Positions 50,956 to 62,199 of a stretch of DNA of 64,000 nt are shown here, piece by piece (position 1 is the stretch's first letter; every line of letters begins with the position of its first letter). The stretch is taken from positions 1,010,641-1,074,640 of the forward strand of contig CAJNDS010002413.1 of NCBI GenBank assembly GCA_905221605.1, read 5' to 3'. Below the pieces are notes generated by a model. That model was not told the DNA's origin and ran no database searches. It worked only from the letters and a program-made list of their open reading frames with translations. The translations under genes and the position numbers were made by a program. Source of the DNA: Symbiodinium natans. Taxonomy: Eukaryota > Sar > Dinophyceae > Suessiales > Symbiodiniaceae.

Positions 50956-53900
50956 GCTGAAACCTTCGGGGCCGCAATCGGCGGCGTTAGCCAAAACCCC
51001 AAGGCCCCAAAACCCCAAAACCTTCGCAGAAACCCTAAACCCTAAACCCTAAACCCTCTTAGCACTTAAGAGTCCTGTCGGAGCCTCGAACCATCAACCC
51101 CCCAGACCCCACCATGCACTAAGCCCCTGATGAAGAGTTTAGGGTTTAGGGTTTAGGGTTTCGGGTTCGGGGTTTAGGGTTTAGGGTTTCGGGTTTGGGG
51201 TTTAGGGCAAGCCCGCCACGAAAGCCCCTACAAACCACCCCCTCTGCCCCCGGCCCGTATGAACTTCAGAACTCCTGACTAGATCAGTGTTAGGGATCCT
51301 TTTTACTTTTTGGGTTATGGGCTTTCTTATATATGAACAAAAAGGATCCTTTTTGCTTCCTAGGGGAACAGGGATTAAGCTGAAGCTCCCACTTGGGGGT
51401 GTTGCGAGGGCGAGGGGGAGTTTAACGATAAAGCTCTGTACCTTTGGACGTTTGGGGTTTGGCTTTTTCATGCGTACAGACATACAGTCTTAGGGATTGT
51501 TGTTGAGGGAGTTTAGGGGCTTCAGGGACTTTAGGGTCTAAGGGGGCTAAAAGGGGTTTCAAGGGGCTCAAGGGGACCTGCACCCAGAACCCTAAACCTT
51601 CCTAAGCCTAAACCCCTCGACTTCCGCAGGGCATGGCCCAAAGTGCGACCAGGCAACCTGGATGGACTGAGGGTTCACGGTTGAGGACTTTGGGTTTAGG
51701 TTTTAGGGTTTAGGGTTTAGGGTTTAGGGCTTTGGGTTTAGGGTTTAGGGTTTAGGGTTACGGGTCACGGGTTCCACTTTGGGCAGGGGGGGGGGGGGGG
51801 GGGCAGGGGGTTAAGGAGGGTTTAGAGTCCGCGGCTTCCGGATTTGGGGCTGAGGGTCTAGACCCAAAACCCGAAATCCCCAAGAGCCTGGAAATTGACC
51901 TTGCGTTGCAACATTTAGTCTTTGTAAAACAGGACTCGATTAAACTTGGCGATGTTCAGTTTCCCAAACCTCACATTGTTCAAAATGCGCCAGTTACTTA
52001 AATCGCACATTCCTCAAAATGCTGAGTGAACTTGCAGGCCTTGCTGAGGTCATGCTAGTCATAAGGGGGGGTCCGAAATTAGGGTTTCCTTATTGGGGTC
52101 CCTATTATAAAGGAATATTATTTGTTGGTCTGTCTTCTCTCGATATATGTATACGTATATACATGCATGTACGAACACTAAACCCTCTAAACCCCTAGAC
52201 CCTTCTTTCTTGAGAGTGCCTTGAAGACCCTTGGGGCTCATACAACACGTCAGCTTTTAGGGTTATAAGGGGAGGGGGAAGAGGATAGGAGTCAGCCAAT
52301 GTTACAGATGCTTTGGCCCGTAAACCCTAAACCCTAAACCCTAAACCCTAAACCCTAAACCCTAAACCCTAAACCCTGAGGGGTTTGGGGCGGGGCGGCT
52401 CTGGGGTTTCGGGCTTAGGGGGGTTGTGTAAAGGTCCTTTGAGGGGAAGCCTTGAGGAAAGAGTATCATAAGAGGGAAAGTTCTTATAAAAAAACTGACC
52501 CTAAACCCTAAACCCTATTTCCCCAAAAAAGCTCGCACCGTAAAACCTGAAGCCCCAAAGCATGAACTTCTTCAAGCAACGGCGACACCCCAAAGTACGC
52601 CTAAAACCTCAAAGCGCCAAGGACTCCAAGACCCTTAGAACCTAGTCTTTCGGGTGGTTTAGGGTTAAGGGTTTAGGGTTTAGGGTTTAGGGTTTAGGGT
52701 TTAGGGTTTATGGAGCCTAGATCTTGCTAGGCCCGAACCATTTTTGCTGACCTGAGTCGTGTGGTTCTCTTAGATAGTTTGTTCCCTAAAACCTAAACCC
52801 TAAACCCTAAACCCTAAACCCGAAGCCTAAACCCTAAACCCTAAACCCTAAACCCTAAAACCTAAACCCTAAACCCTAAACCTAAAGAGCTGGCAGATCG
52901 TGGTGCGGCAAGACAAATGCGCCTCGGCCGGGTTGCGGTTGAAGGTTTCCAAGTGCGCAGAAAACCCCTGAATTTCAAGGGTTTAGGGTTTAGGGTTTAG
53001 GGTTTAGGGTTTAGGGTTTGGGGTTTGGGGTTTAGGGTTTAGGGAACCTTTACACTGCACTCACCAAATGCTCTGCAGTCTAGGCTCCGTAGACAATTGA
53101 ACCCTAAACCCTAGACCCTAGACCCTAGACCCTAGACCCTAAACCCTAAACCCTAAACCCCTAAACCCTAAACCCTAAACCCTGAACCCTGAACCCTAAA
53201 CCCAGCCATGGTGAAGGGATACCCCAGCTGCCCATTTTTGAAAGGCAAGGTGTAAGGTTTTGGGTGTAGGGTTTAGGGTTTAGGGTTCCGGGTTTCAGGT
53301 TTAGGAGTATCTGCCAAATTGTGGGTACAGCCTTTGTGAAACTGTCGTTGAGCTTGGGGCTTTGGGTGTTGGGAACCTTGTGGGGTTCCTGGGTTGGTTT
53401 GTACCTTAAGCTACTGTTTGCTTGAGAACACCCCCCCCCCCCCCCCCCCGGGGGGGGGGGGGGGGGGGGGGAATCAAGAGAATTCCTCCTTATAAGCGGT
53501 ATGAGGGGATCATTCTCGTATTTCTTGGCAAATAGCAGTAAGCCTGAACCCTTAACCTTAGGATCTACAAGGGTTCGGCGGATTGGTGCTTCTAAACGCA
53601 AGGCGGACGCACCCACTTCAGGCCCAGATGGGGTTCAGGGTTCAGGGTTTAAGGTCCAGGGTTTGGGGTTCTGTGGGGGTCATCCTACCCAAAACCCGAA
53701 CACTCTTCAGTACCCCACAGGGCAGTTGATCTAAATGATTGGCGCCGGCATCCGCTACAGAGGTAAATCAAGCAAACCCTAGTTGCCTCAAACACCCTCA
53801 AAAAGCACAAACCTTCAAAAGTAAACCCAGAAGCCCTCTCAAATGAAGCCTGCTGCCCCTAGACGTCGAAACGAAGCCCTGCAGCCCTCAAAACTCTAAA

Positions 53901-55775
53901 CCCCCGAGCCCCCAAAACCGAAAACTCGAATAACCCTCTAATAACCCTAAACCCTAAATAATTCTTCAACCCTAAACCCTAAACCCTTAACCCTAAACTC
54001 TTCAAACCTAAGCCCTGAAGCCTACGCCCAGAAAGCTTGGCAGGTGCGCGGTGGCCTAAACCCTAAACCCTAAACCTTAAACCCTAAACCCTAAACCCTA
54101 AACCCTAAGCCCTAATTAGGTGCGCGGTGGTTCTGTGGCCGCATGGCCACGTGGCATCCGACACACTGCTGCGAGGCGCCAGCCTTGTGGGGCCTTCGCT
54201 ACGGGTTCTTGCAGGGTTTAAGGTTTAGGGTTTAGGGTTTAGGGTTTAGGGTCTGGGTTTTGGGGTTTAGGGTTAGGGTTTAGGGTTTAGGGTTTAGGGT
54301 TTAGGGTTAGGGTTTAGGGTTTAGGGTTTAGGGTCTAGGGTCTAGGGTCTAGGGTTTAGGGTGAGGGTTGAGGGTTTAGGGCTTACAGCGTGGTTTTGTG
54401 TAGGGTTTAGGGTGCAACTGTGACCTAAATCTAGTGGTAATGCGGAGAAGCTCTATGGGTTTTTGGGTGGGGCCTTGCATAGGTTTCTGTGCGTAGGGGC
54501 TGCTGGGCTCTGGCCTGTGTGGTCTTAGGGTTAGGGCTTTGGGGGGGTTGAGGGTCTGGGAGGTTTAGGAGGCTCAGAATGTTTAGGAGGTGTTGGGGTG
54601 TTTGGGCAGTTTGGGACGTTTGCGACAAAGCTAGACGCTGACGGGACCCCCAACGCAAGCGCTGCCTGGCGTTTAGGGTTTGGGTTTTAGACAAATTGGG
54701 CTTCGGGGAATTGCCGCTCTTCCCCAAGCAAAAACGAGGGAGCAACCCTAAACCTGAACCACCCAACCAAGAAAAGGGAGGCCCTGACACTAAACCCTAA
54801 ACCCTAAGCCCTTTTTTTCGAATCTCCGCCATGTCTGTCTCAGGGCTGTGCAGAGGGAAAAGACCACGGGCCTCGCTGCAGCGGAATGCTGAACGTGTCG
54901 AGGCGGGTAGGGATGAAGGCCCTAAATCCTAAACCCGGTGTAGGGTTTCGGGGTTTAAGGTTTAAGGTTTAGGGTTTAGGGTTCATGGTTTAGGGTTTAG
55001 GGTAAAAAGCCTACGTGGTGTGTGAGTTCTGTACGGGCTTGTCCCTTAGAGGCTCCCTGCTATGACTTGGGTTTCTTGTGCTGAGTTGAGGGGTTTATGG
55101 CGCAAAGGATAAGCCCAAATCAACCCTGAACCCAATACCTTAACCCTCAACCCGGCGTACCTAAACCCCCTGGACTAGTTGGACCAACCCCCCTCCCCCC
55201 CAAAAAAAAGAACAAGATCTCCCGGAGCCACGCAGCCACCCTAAACCCAAGATCATACGCGTGCACGAATCCCCGTACATCCGAAGTCCTAAACCCAACC
55301 CCGTCCCACAACCCAAAACCCCACAACTCCCGATGCTCAACCCTAAATACTAAAACCTCAAACCCTAAACCCTGTACTCCCAACCCTAAACCCTAAACTC
55401 CAACCCCTAAACCCCTGAACCTCCGGGCCTCTAAACCAACCTAAACTCCGTAATTAAACCCCTTCCCTAAACCCTAAACCCCTATAAACCCCTAAACTCC
55501 GTAAACCGCCCAGACCCCAAAATCCCCTCAACCCCCAAACCCTAACCCCTAAAGCCCTAAACCCAAAACCCTAAACCCTAAACCCTAAACCCTAAACCCT
55601 AAACCCTAAACCCTAAACCCTAAACCCTAAACCCTAGCCCTAAACCCTAAACGCGCCTCACAGGTTCAAGCTGCGAGGCCGCCAGGCTCTAGCAGAGTGC
55701 CGCCCCACGGAGCATCGGCCCAATGGGTTTAGGGTTTAGGGTTTAGGGTTTAGGGTTTAGGGTTTAGGGTGTTCC
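50956..55775. other. Telomere-like mosaic
   Basis: Tracts lie at 51715-51760, 52319-52378, 52795-52885, 52979-53045, 54210-54360 and 55563-55660. G tract at 51787-51803. The islands 52886-52978 and 54826-54925 are open in at least one frame, and 51240-51500 holds a short ORF, but no family is recognised. The minus-strand ORF 54431-54790 is low complexity. Confidence 0.5.
53431..53471. repeat. C19G22 homopolymer palindrome
   Basis: Nineteen C are followed directly by twenty-two G, a self-complementary run. No intervening base is seen. Confidence 0.95.
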
Positions 55776-56127
55776 AAAGTGCCGCGGTCCCGACCCGCGC
55801 CAGTGGTGGCGGGTCGGGCCGCCTCGGTGCAGCGGATCCCACCCCAGCCACCCAAACTGCCGCCTTTTTCGGGTTTAGAGCGGTCTACCCTCCACGGCCC
55901 CCCTATCAAGGGGGCTTACACCTCGAGTCTCCCCGCTGGCCGGGGTGGGACGTGTTGACTGCTGCTGTTGCTTGAGCCTACACTTTCCTGGATCAACAGG
56001 GAGCGGGACAATCTGTTTCACCCATACTGTGTTTAAGACACCCTCAAGCCCAATTCCGGACCCAAGCTCATTCATATGGCAGAATGGCGAGGGCCAAGCG
56101 CGGAAGGCCCGGCCACCCGCTGGCGCA

Positions 56128-58030
56128 AGGGCCCTGGCGGGGGCAACTGCGGGGGCGACCCTGGCGGGGGCAACCCTGGCACGGGCAACCCTGGAAGGGG
56201 CAAGGCGAGGTTTTTTTGTATTAAAAATACTTTCTTATTTCCTTACTGGCTCAAAACCCAACTTTTCAACTTTTGGGCTTCCTATAAGGTATTATTCTGA
56301 AAGTTCCAACTTTTATGTCCTTGGGTTTTGGGCCAGTAAGTTTCTCTCTCTACATCTACATATATATATATATATATGTCAACCTTGGCGGGGGCAACCC
56401 TGGCGGGGCCCTGGCGGGGTGACTACTAATGGGAAACCCTGGCAATTATAAAAGAGAACTTTGACAGGGCCCTTCGCACTTGAAGCCCTGCTCGGCAACT
56501 AAACAAAACTTCATAGAGAAGGACGACGAAGCGTCGCCAGCGCGCGAAGAGGACGAGGTGCGTAGGGCCGTCGCAGAGAAGGTGCACAATTCCTGAGTAG
56601 GCGACGTGAGGAGGCGCGGAACCCTGACAGGGCAACCCGGCGAGGGCAATGTCACCCTGGCGGGGGCAACCCTGGCGGGGCAACCCTGCCAAGGGCAACC
56701 CTAACTCGGCGGCAACCCTGGCGGGGGCAACCCTGGCGGGGGCAACGCTGGTGGGGGCAACCCTGGTGGGGGCAACCCTGGCAGGGGTAAAACTGGGCAA
56801 CCCGGCGGGGTTGCGATAAAAACCATTACATCTACTGGATGTCTTAATTTTAAAATAGAATGACATTGAAAGACTTCTCATAAAGTAAAATAGGATGAAA
56901 GATAATGAATTTTGCATTTTTATTTGGTACAGCTTTTAGCATAGCATATTTGCATAAGAAATACCATTCAAGTACGATATGTAAGGGAGTAAGTAATCCA
57001 CATGCTTCTACTGCATTCACTGGATGTGAGAAAGAAGAGAAGCCGAAATGAATTTGAAGAAGATATAGATCGAGAATTAATATCTTTCCATAGAAATCTT
57101 TACTAATAATGAAAGGGAAAAATGCAATTTTATTATTAGTGGAATTCCTTAAAGGAATATTAGAAGATAGAAAATGTAGATTAAAAATAATAAAAATGGC
57201 GGGGACAACCCTGGGCATCCTGGCGGGCAACCGGGCAACCTGACAGGGCAACCTGGCGGGGGCAACCCTGGCGGGGGCAACCCTGGCAGAGGCAACCCTG
57301 GTGGGGGCAAACCTCGGAGACAACCCTGGTGGGGGCAACCCTGGCGGGGGCAACCCTGGCAGGGGCAAGGTGAGGTATAAACATATTTTTATTTCTAGGC
57401 GGGGGCCACTAATGGAGAACTTTGGCAGGGCCCTTCATAGACAAGGACGACGAAGCATACAGGTGCACAATTCCTGAAGAGGCGGCGAGGCCAATTTCGG
57501 GGGGGCAAGCGGAGGGGGCAGGCCTGCTGGTGGGGGCAACGCTGTCGGGGGCAACCTGCCCAGGGCCATGGGGGCAACCCTGAGGGAAATCCTGGCTGTG
57601 GCAACCCTGGCGGGGGCAACCCTGGCGGGGGCAACCCTGGCCGGGGCAACCCTGACGGGGCAACGCTGGCGGGGGCAACACTGGTGGGGGCAACCCTGGC
57701 GGGGGCAATTCTGGCGGGGGCAACTGTGGCGGGGGCAACCCTGGCGGGGGCAACCCTGGTGGGGGCAACCCTGGCGGGGGCAACCCTGGCGGGGGCAACC
57801 CTGGGCCTGTGGGGGAAACCCTGACGGCAACCCTGGTGGGGGCAACCCTGGCGGGGGCAACCCTGGCAGGGGCAACCCTGGCAGGGGCAACCGTGGCGGG
57901 GGCAACCCTGGCGGGGGGCAACCCTGGTGGGGGCAACCCTGCCTGGCTGGCGCGGGTCATCTTGGCGGGGGCAACTCTGTCGGTGGCAACCCTGGCGGGG
58001 GAACCCTGGCGGGGGCAACTTGGCTTGCGC
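56128..58030. repeat. 15-bp minisatellite GGCGGGGGCAACCCT, several blocks
   Basis: Blocks at about 56128-56205, 56385-56420, 56640-56800, 57197-57370 and 57530-58030. Because 15 is a multiple of three and the unit has no stop, all six frames stay open and give pentapeptide repeats (L-A-G-A-T, G-G-N-P-G, W-R-G-Q-P, A-R-V-A-P). I treat these ORFs as repeat translation, not genes. The flanks of blocks are duplicated (56453-56600 resembles 57410-57487). Confidence 0.93.
56812..57196. other. AT-rich block inside the minisatellite
   Basis: About 385 bp of strongly AT-rich sequence without telomere-like heptamers, set sharply between GC-rich minisatellite blocks. A shorter AT-rich block lies at 56215-56385. 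Open reading is limited and no domain is recognised. Origin unknown; it may be inserted foreign, organellar or element DNA. Confidence 0.7.
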
Positions 58031-58103
58031 GCAACAGCTTCTTAGGCCCCACCTCCCCCGCCGGGGTCGCGCGTCGGGGGTTTAGGGTTAATCCATTATT
58101 ACA

Positions 58104-58235
58104 TTGTGCCCTATGGCTAGCAGGGATGCATCAGGTGTGGCAAGCTCGATCTGCTTGGCAAAACAAGCAGATCTCGAAGCGGTAGCGTTCAGTTGTACCA
58201 GCCGCCGCCTGGCGCGGGCGGCCTATGGTTTAGGG
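58104..58235 (+). other. Coding-like island, unassigned
   Basis: One frame reads D-A-S-G-V-A-S-S-I-C-L-A-K-Q-A-D then L-E-A-V-A-F-S-C-T-S-R-R-L-A. It is followed by a G tract. No family recognised and no partner exon found. Confidence 0.3.
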
Positions 58236-59275
58236 GGGGGGGGGGGGGGTTGGTGTTTAGGGGTTGGTGTTTGGGCTTTGCGCTTCGGGGTTTGGGGGGT
58301 TGAGTGGTGTACGAAAAGATCGAGATAAAGAACAAAGAAGCAAACAAGAATAAACATCAAGTAGTGTTTAAATTCCCTAAACCCTAAACCCTAAACCCTA
58401 AACCCTAAACCCTAAACCCTAAACCCTAAACCCTAAACCCTAAACCCTAAACCGTTGAGGACCCTGAAGCCCTTAAGATCTCAGCCCTCAGACACCTTTC
58501 CCGCACCAACCTCGCACCCCCTCTTGAGTCTAAACGTCTACACCACTACAGACCTAAACCCGATACTAAGCCCTAAATCCTAAACCCTGAACCCTGAACC
58601 CTAAACCCTAAACCCTAAACCCTGAACCCAAATCATTCCAAGTACCCCTAGGAGAGTGGTGGCAACTTCGAAAGCCTCGCCTTCGCACAGGCACGAGTGT
58701 AGGGTGCCTGGAGGTTCGTGGGAAGTTTCAACCCAAGAAATAGCCACATTAGGGTTTAGGGTTTAGGTTTTAGGGTACTTATCAACCCAATTGTAACCAC
58801 ATTAAAGGTTCGGGTTTAGGGCGAATACAGGCATTCTTAATTATGTCTCCTTGTTTGGGGGTTCTTCAGCAATTGGTAGATAGGGTCTAGGCTTGAGGGC
58901 TCTTTGAAACCCTCAGACCCGAAGGGGCTTGGTTTTCAGCCTATCTCTAGATCCGAAGGTGCGGACTCTGTACGTGCCAAACAAGTTCGCGAGGTTTAGG
59001 GTTTAGGGTTTAAGTTATAGGGTTCAGGGTTCAGGGTTCAGGGTTAGACGAAGTGAGCAACAGTCCGTGCAGCAGCAGATGACAGCCTCCAGAAAAAGTG
59101 ACTAGGACTTCACGTGGTGAAACACGGGGGTCCTCAAGTTGCTTAGGGTTTGATTCTTTTGGGGGGTTTAGGGTTTAGGGTTGAGGCCCTAATGTTAAGC
59201 CCAAAGAGCCTTTGGGCAAGACAGCGGTTTCCAGCGCGCGCAGAACTGAGGACCCAAGGTTGAGGTTTGAGGGTT

Positions 59276-59392
59276 TTACTACTAGTTGCTTAAGAACACC
59301 GAAGAAATAAGAATGACTTTCCTTATTAAGGGTAATATAATATAAGGGCTATTATGTTATGTATTCTTTTGGGTTCTTCAGCAAATGGTAGT
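59276..59392. mobile_element. Fold-back mini-element, family D
   Basis: Ends CTACTAGTTGCTTAAGAAC and GGTTCTTCAGCAAATGGTAG. The interior is AT-rich (GGTAATATAATATAAGGGC). Confidence 0.75.
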
Positions 59393-60630
59393 TGAGGGTT
59401 TGGGACTCCCTGAGCCGCCAAGATAATTCAAAGAACCAACTGCTCAGAGCCCTTGCATGCAACCTCGAGCCCCAAATGGCGGAGCCACTGCACTCCGTAC
59501 CCTTTAAAAAAGTCCTAGGGATTAGGGTTTAGGGGTGAGGTTTGAGGGTTTAGGGAAACCCCCCACGAAATCCCCAACCCCCAAGCCTTGCCCTAAGCGC
59601 TGCTAAGCCTCTAAAGCCCCGGAAACCCTTATCCCTAAACCCTAAACCCTAAGCCCTAAACCCTAAACCCTGAGCCCTAAGCCCTCAGAAACCCGGAGGC
59701 GAAGGTGCTCGGGGCTGGGAGTGTTGCTCGGCCTTCGATTGAAGAACTCTTTGAGAGGCCCTTGAGGGGCATAGGGCTCAGGTTTAGTTTCAGGTTTAGG
59801 GATTAGGGTTTAGGGTTCAGGCTGGCTCCTACCCCTCTAAACCCTAAACCGCTCTTACCCAGCGTTAAGGTTGAACGGGCTAGGGGGTGAGGCTTTGGAA
59901 TTTCCGGGTTTAAAGTTTGAGGTGTAGGGGGCTCGGCAGGATTCAACCGAAACCAAAACCGCTAAACCCTTAAAGCCCTTGAGCCCCTTAGACCCCTAAA
60001 ACCCCCCTAAAACCCTAAGCCCTAAACCCCAAGATCCTCAAGCCCTAAACCCGGGTGTGGAATTTGGTGGCCTTCGATGCGGTTTATGAGGATCCACGGT
60101 CGTTTGGAACCATGAGGGTTTAGGGTCTGGGGTTTAGGGTTTAGGGTTTAGGGCGAGGGTTTAGGGCTAGGGTTTAGGGTTTAGGGTTTAGGGTTTTAGG
60201 GTTTAGGGTTTAGGGTTTAGGGTTTAGGGTTTAGGGTTTAGGGTTTAGGGTTTAGGGTTAGGGTTTAGGGTTTAGGGTTTAGGGTTTAGGTTTAGTGCGC
60301 AGCGTGGCACCGCCACTCAGGTGGTCGATCTGTCGCGGACCCGCTCCCACAAGTTGGGCTCAACCCCACTTTAGGGTTTAGGGTTTAGGGTGTGGGGTTT
60401 GGGGTTGGGGTTTAGGGTTTGGGGTTTGGGGTTTGGGGTTTAGGGGTTTAGGGTTTGGGTTTTAGGGTTTAGGTTTAGGTTTGGGGTTTTGGGTTTAAAA
60501 CCCCACCCCCCCCCCCCCCTCCTGCTAAACCCCCAAACGCTTAACCCCAAGACCCCCAAGCTGCGAAACCCTAAACCCCCAAACTGCTAAACCCCTTAAA
60601 TATTTCAGGCTTCAGAGCAGCGGTATACTT

Positions 60631-60728
60631 CGTAGCTGAATGATTACACTTTACACTTTTGGGATACCATAATCCCCTATGCAACTGAAAGTGACACTTT
60701 TGGGGGCTTATGAACTCAGCAACTAAGT
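60631..60728. mobile_element. Fold-back mini-element, family C
   Basis: Second copy of the element at 11831-11934, diverged by scattered substitutions and small indels. The overlapping minus-strand ORF has no support as a gene. Confidence 0.7.
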
Positions 60729-61062
60729 TATACAAGTGCTTATGGCTCAGGGTTTCGGGTCTGCTCCTACCCAAAACCTCGCAAGGATCATATCAAATTC
60801 CATAACAGCTCATATCCCTTGGAGTCGACAGCTCCAACCCCCCCCCCCCCCTTGCACTCCACAACCCTAAACACTAAATCCCAAACCCTAAACCCTAAAC
60901 CCCAAACCCTAAACCCCAAACCCTAAACCCCAAACCCTAAACCCCAAACCCTAAACCCTAAACCCTAAACCCTAAACCCCCAAACCCCAAACCCTAAACC
61001 CCAAACCCCAGAGTCACGAGAGGCAGCGGACCCTTCCCGCAATTCGGCGGCAATATCTTCAG

Positions 61063-61252
61063 GGCCTTTGGAGAGCCAGGGTCTGAAGGGTTTAGGGTTT
61101 AGGGTTTAGGGTTTAGGGTTTAGGGTTTAGGGTTTAGGGTTTAGGGTTTAGGGTTCAGGGTTTAGGGTTTAGGGTTTAGGGTTTAGGGTTTAGGGTTTAG
61201 GGCCAGGGTGTGATTCCTCCAGATGATCTTATTTTGGAGCTTAGGACTCTGA
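61063..61252 (+). CDS. FKBP-type peptidyl-prolyl isomerase, C-terminal exons (fragment)
   Basis: Two exons, 61063-61084 and 61207-about 61252, join in frame as A-F-G-E-P-G-S then G-V-I-P-P-D-D-L-I-L-E-L-R-T-L. This fits the end of the FKBP fold (A-Y-G-x-x-G-x-x-I-P-P-N-x-x-L-x-F-x-V-E-L). FKBPs catalyse proline cis/trans isomerisation. The intron (61085-61206, 122 bp) starts with a GA donor, ends in AG|G and consists almost wholly of TTTAGGG units. The other frames of the second exon have stops. Upstream exons and the true stop were not identified. The fragment is short, so the call is moderate. Confidence 0.5.
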
Positions 61253-61635
61253 GCTTAGGGGTTGGGGTTTCGGGGCTCCAGGGGGGCAGGGTTTAGGGTT
61301 TAGGGTTTAGCTGAGAGTAACCTCAACCTCAAAGCCCCCGGACCCTTTGTCCCTACCCACACGGAGCGTTTGGATTCGGGGTGTAGGGTCTAGGGTTGAG
61401 GGTTTACGGTTAGGTGTGTGGGTCCAGGATGTTTTTTTGGGGGGATGTAGACTACCCTAAGCCCTCCGCCCTAGATCCTAAGCCCTGGAAATCCGACATC
61501 CCAAACCCCAGGAAGTTACATGAAGCCGGGTTTATATATCTTGTACCCCTAAAAGGACACCAAGTATATACACTCACCAATATTAAAAAGGAACCGTATA
61601 TACACTCACCAAAAACAGAGATATAAACCCTGCTT

Positions 61636-61775
61636 CACATGGTCCCTTAGGAGGGTCCCTTATTTTCATCAATGGGTTCTGAGTCTGGGCCCTCTTGGGT
61701 TAGAATTGGGTACACAAGGGGCTTCTAAGGGTTTCCGATTTCGGGCCCATACTAAGGGAGCATTGAGCGACCCTA
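61636..61775. mobile_element. Fold-back mini-element, family E
   Basis: Contains CACATGGTCCCTTAGGAGGG, GGGTTCTGAGTCTGGGCCC and GGGCCCATACTAAGGGA. It lies between the FKBP-like and hydrolase exons. Confidence 0.65.
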
Positions 61776-62199
61776 AGGCAGTAAACGCGAAAGATTCCCA
61801 TGAGGATTTTCCATGGGCCCCTTCCGCCTCTGAAAGCGAGAGTATGGTTGCTCCCGGACATCTCGGGACGAACCCTCCATCATGACGACGCCGTAAACCA
61901 GCCCTAAACCCTAAACCTAAACCCTATAAATCTCACTCCCTCAATCCCTAAACCCTAGCCCTAAACCCTAAATCCCTAAACCCAAAAGCCCAACAACCCG
62001 CAACCCTAACTCCGACATCCAAAGCTCTGGGGTTGAGGCCTGAGGGTTAGATTAAAGCCTTTAAACATATTTCGTCCCTGTCTACCTAAGTAGCCCCTAC
62101 ATGACCCCTTAGAAGGTTTCCCCAAAGCCCAGGCCAAGGGACCACCCCAAACCCTAAACCCTTCACCCTTTAAACCCTAAACTGTAATGAGACTCAGAG

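Larger units (their letters stand above)
58236..61062. other. Telomere-like mosaic
   Basis: Tracts at 58373-58453, 60115-60295, 60372-60495 and 60860-61010, plus fold-back families A, C and D. Island 59702-59755 reads V-L-G-A-G-S-V then S-I-E-E-L-F-E, which is faintly FKBP-like. Island 60052-60112 reads W-N-L-V-A-F-D-A-V-Y-E-D-P. Both are unproven. Confidence 0.5.

Noticed and set aside
57395-58185. Pentapeptide-repeat protein on either strand
   Set aside because: The 15-bp minisatellite keeps all frames open, so an open frame is not evidence of a gene.
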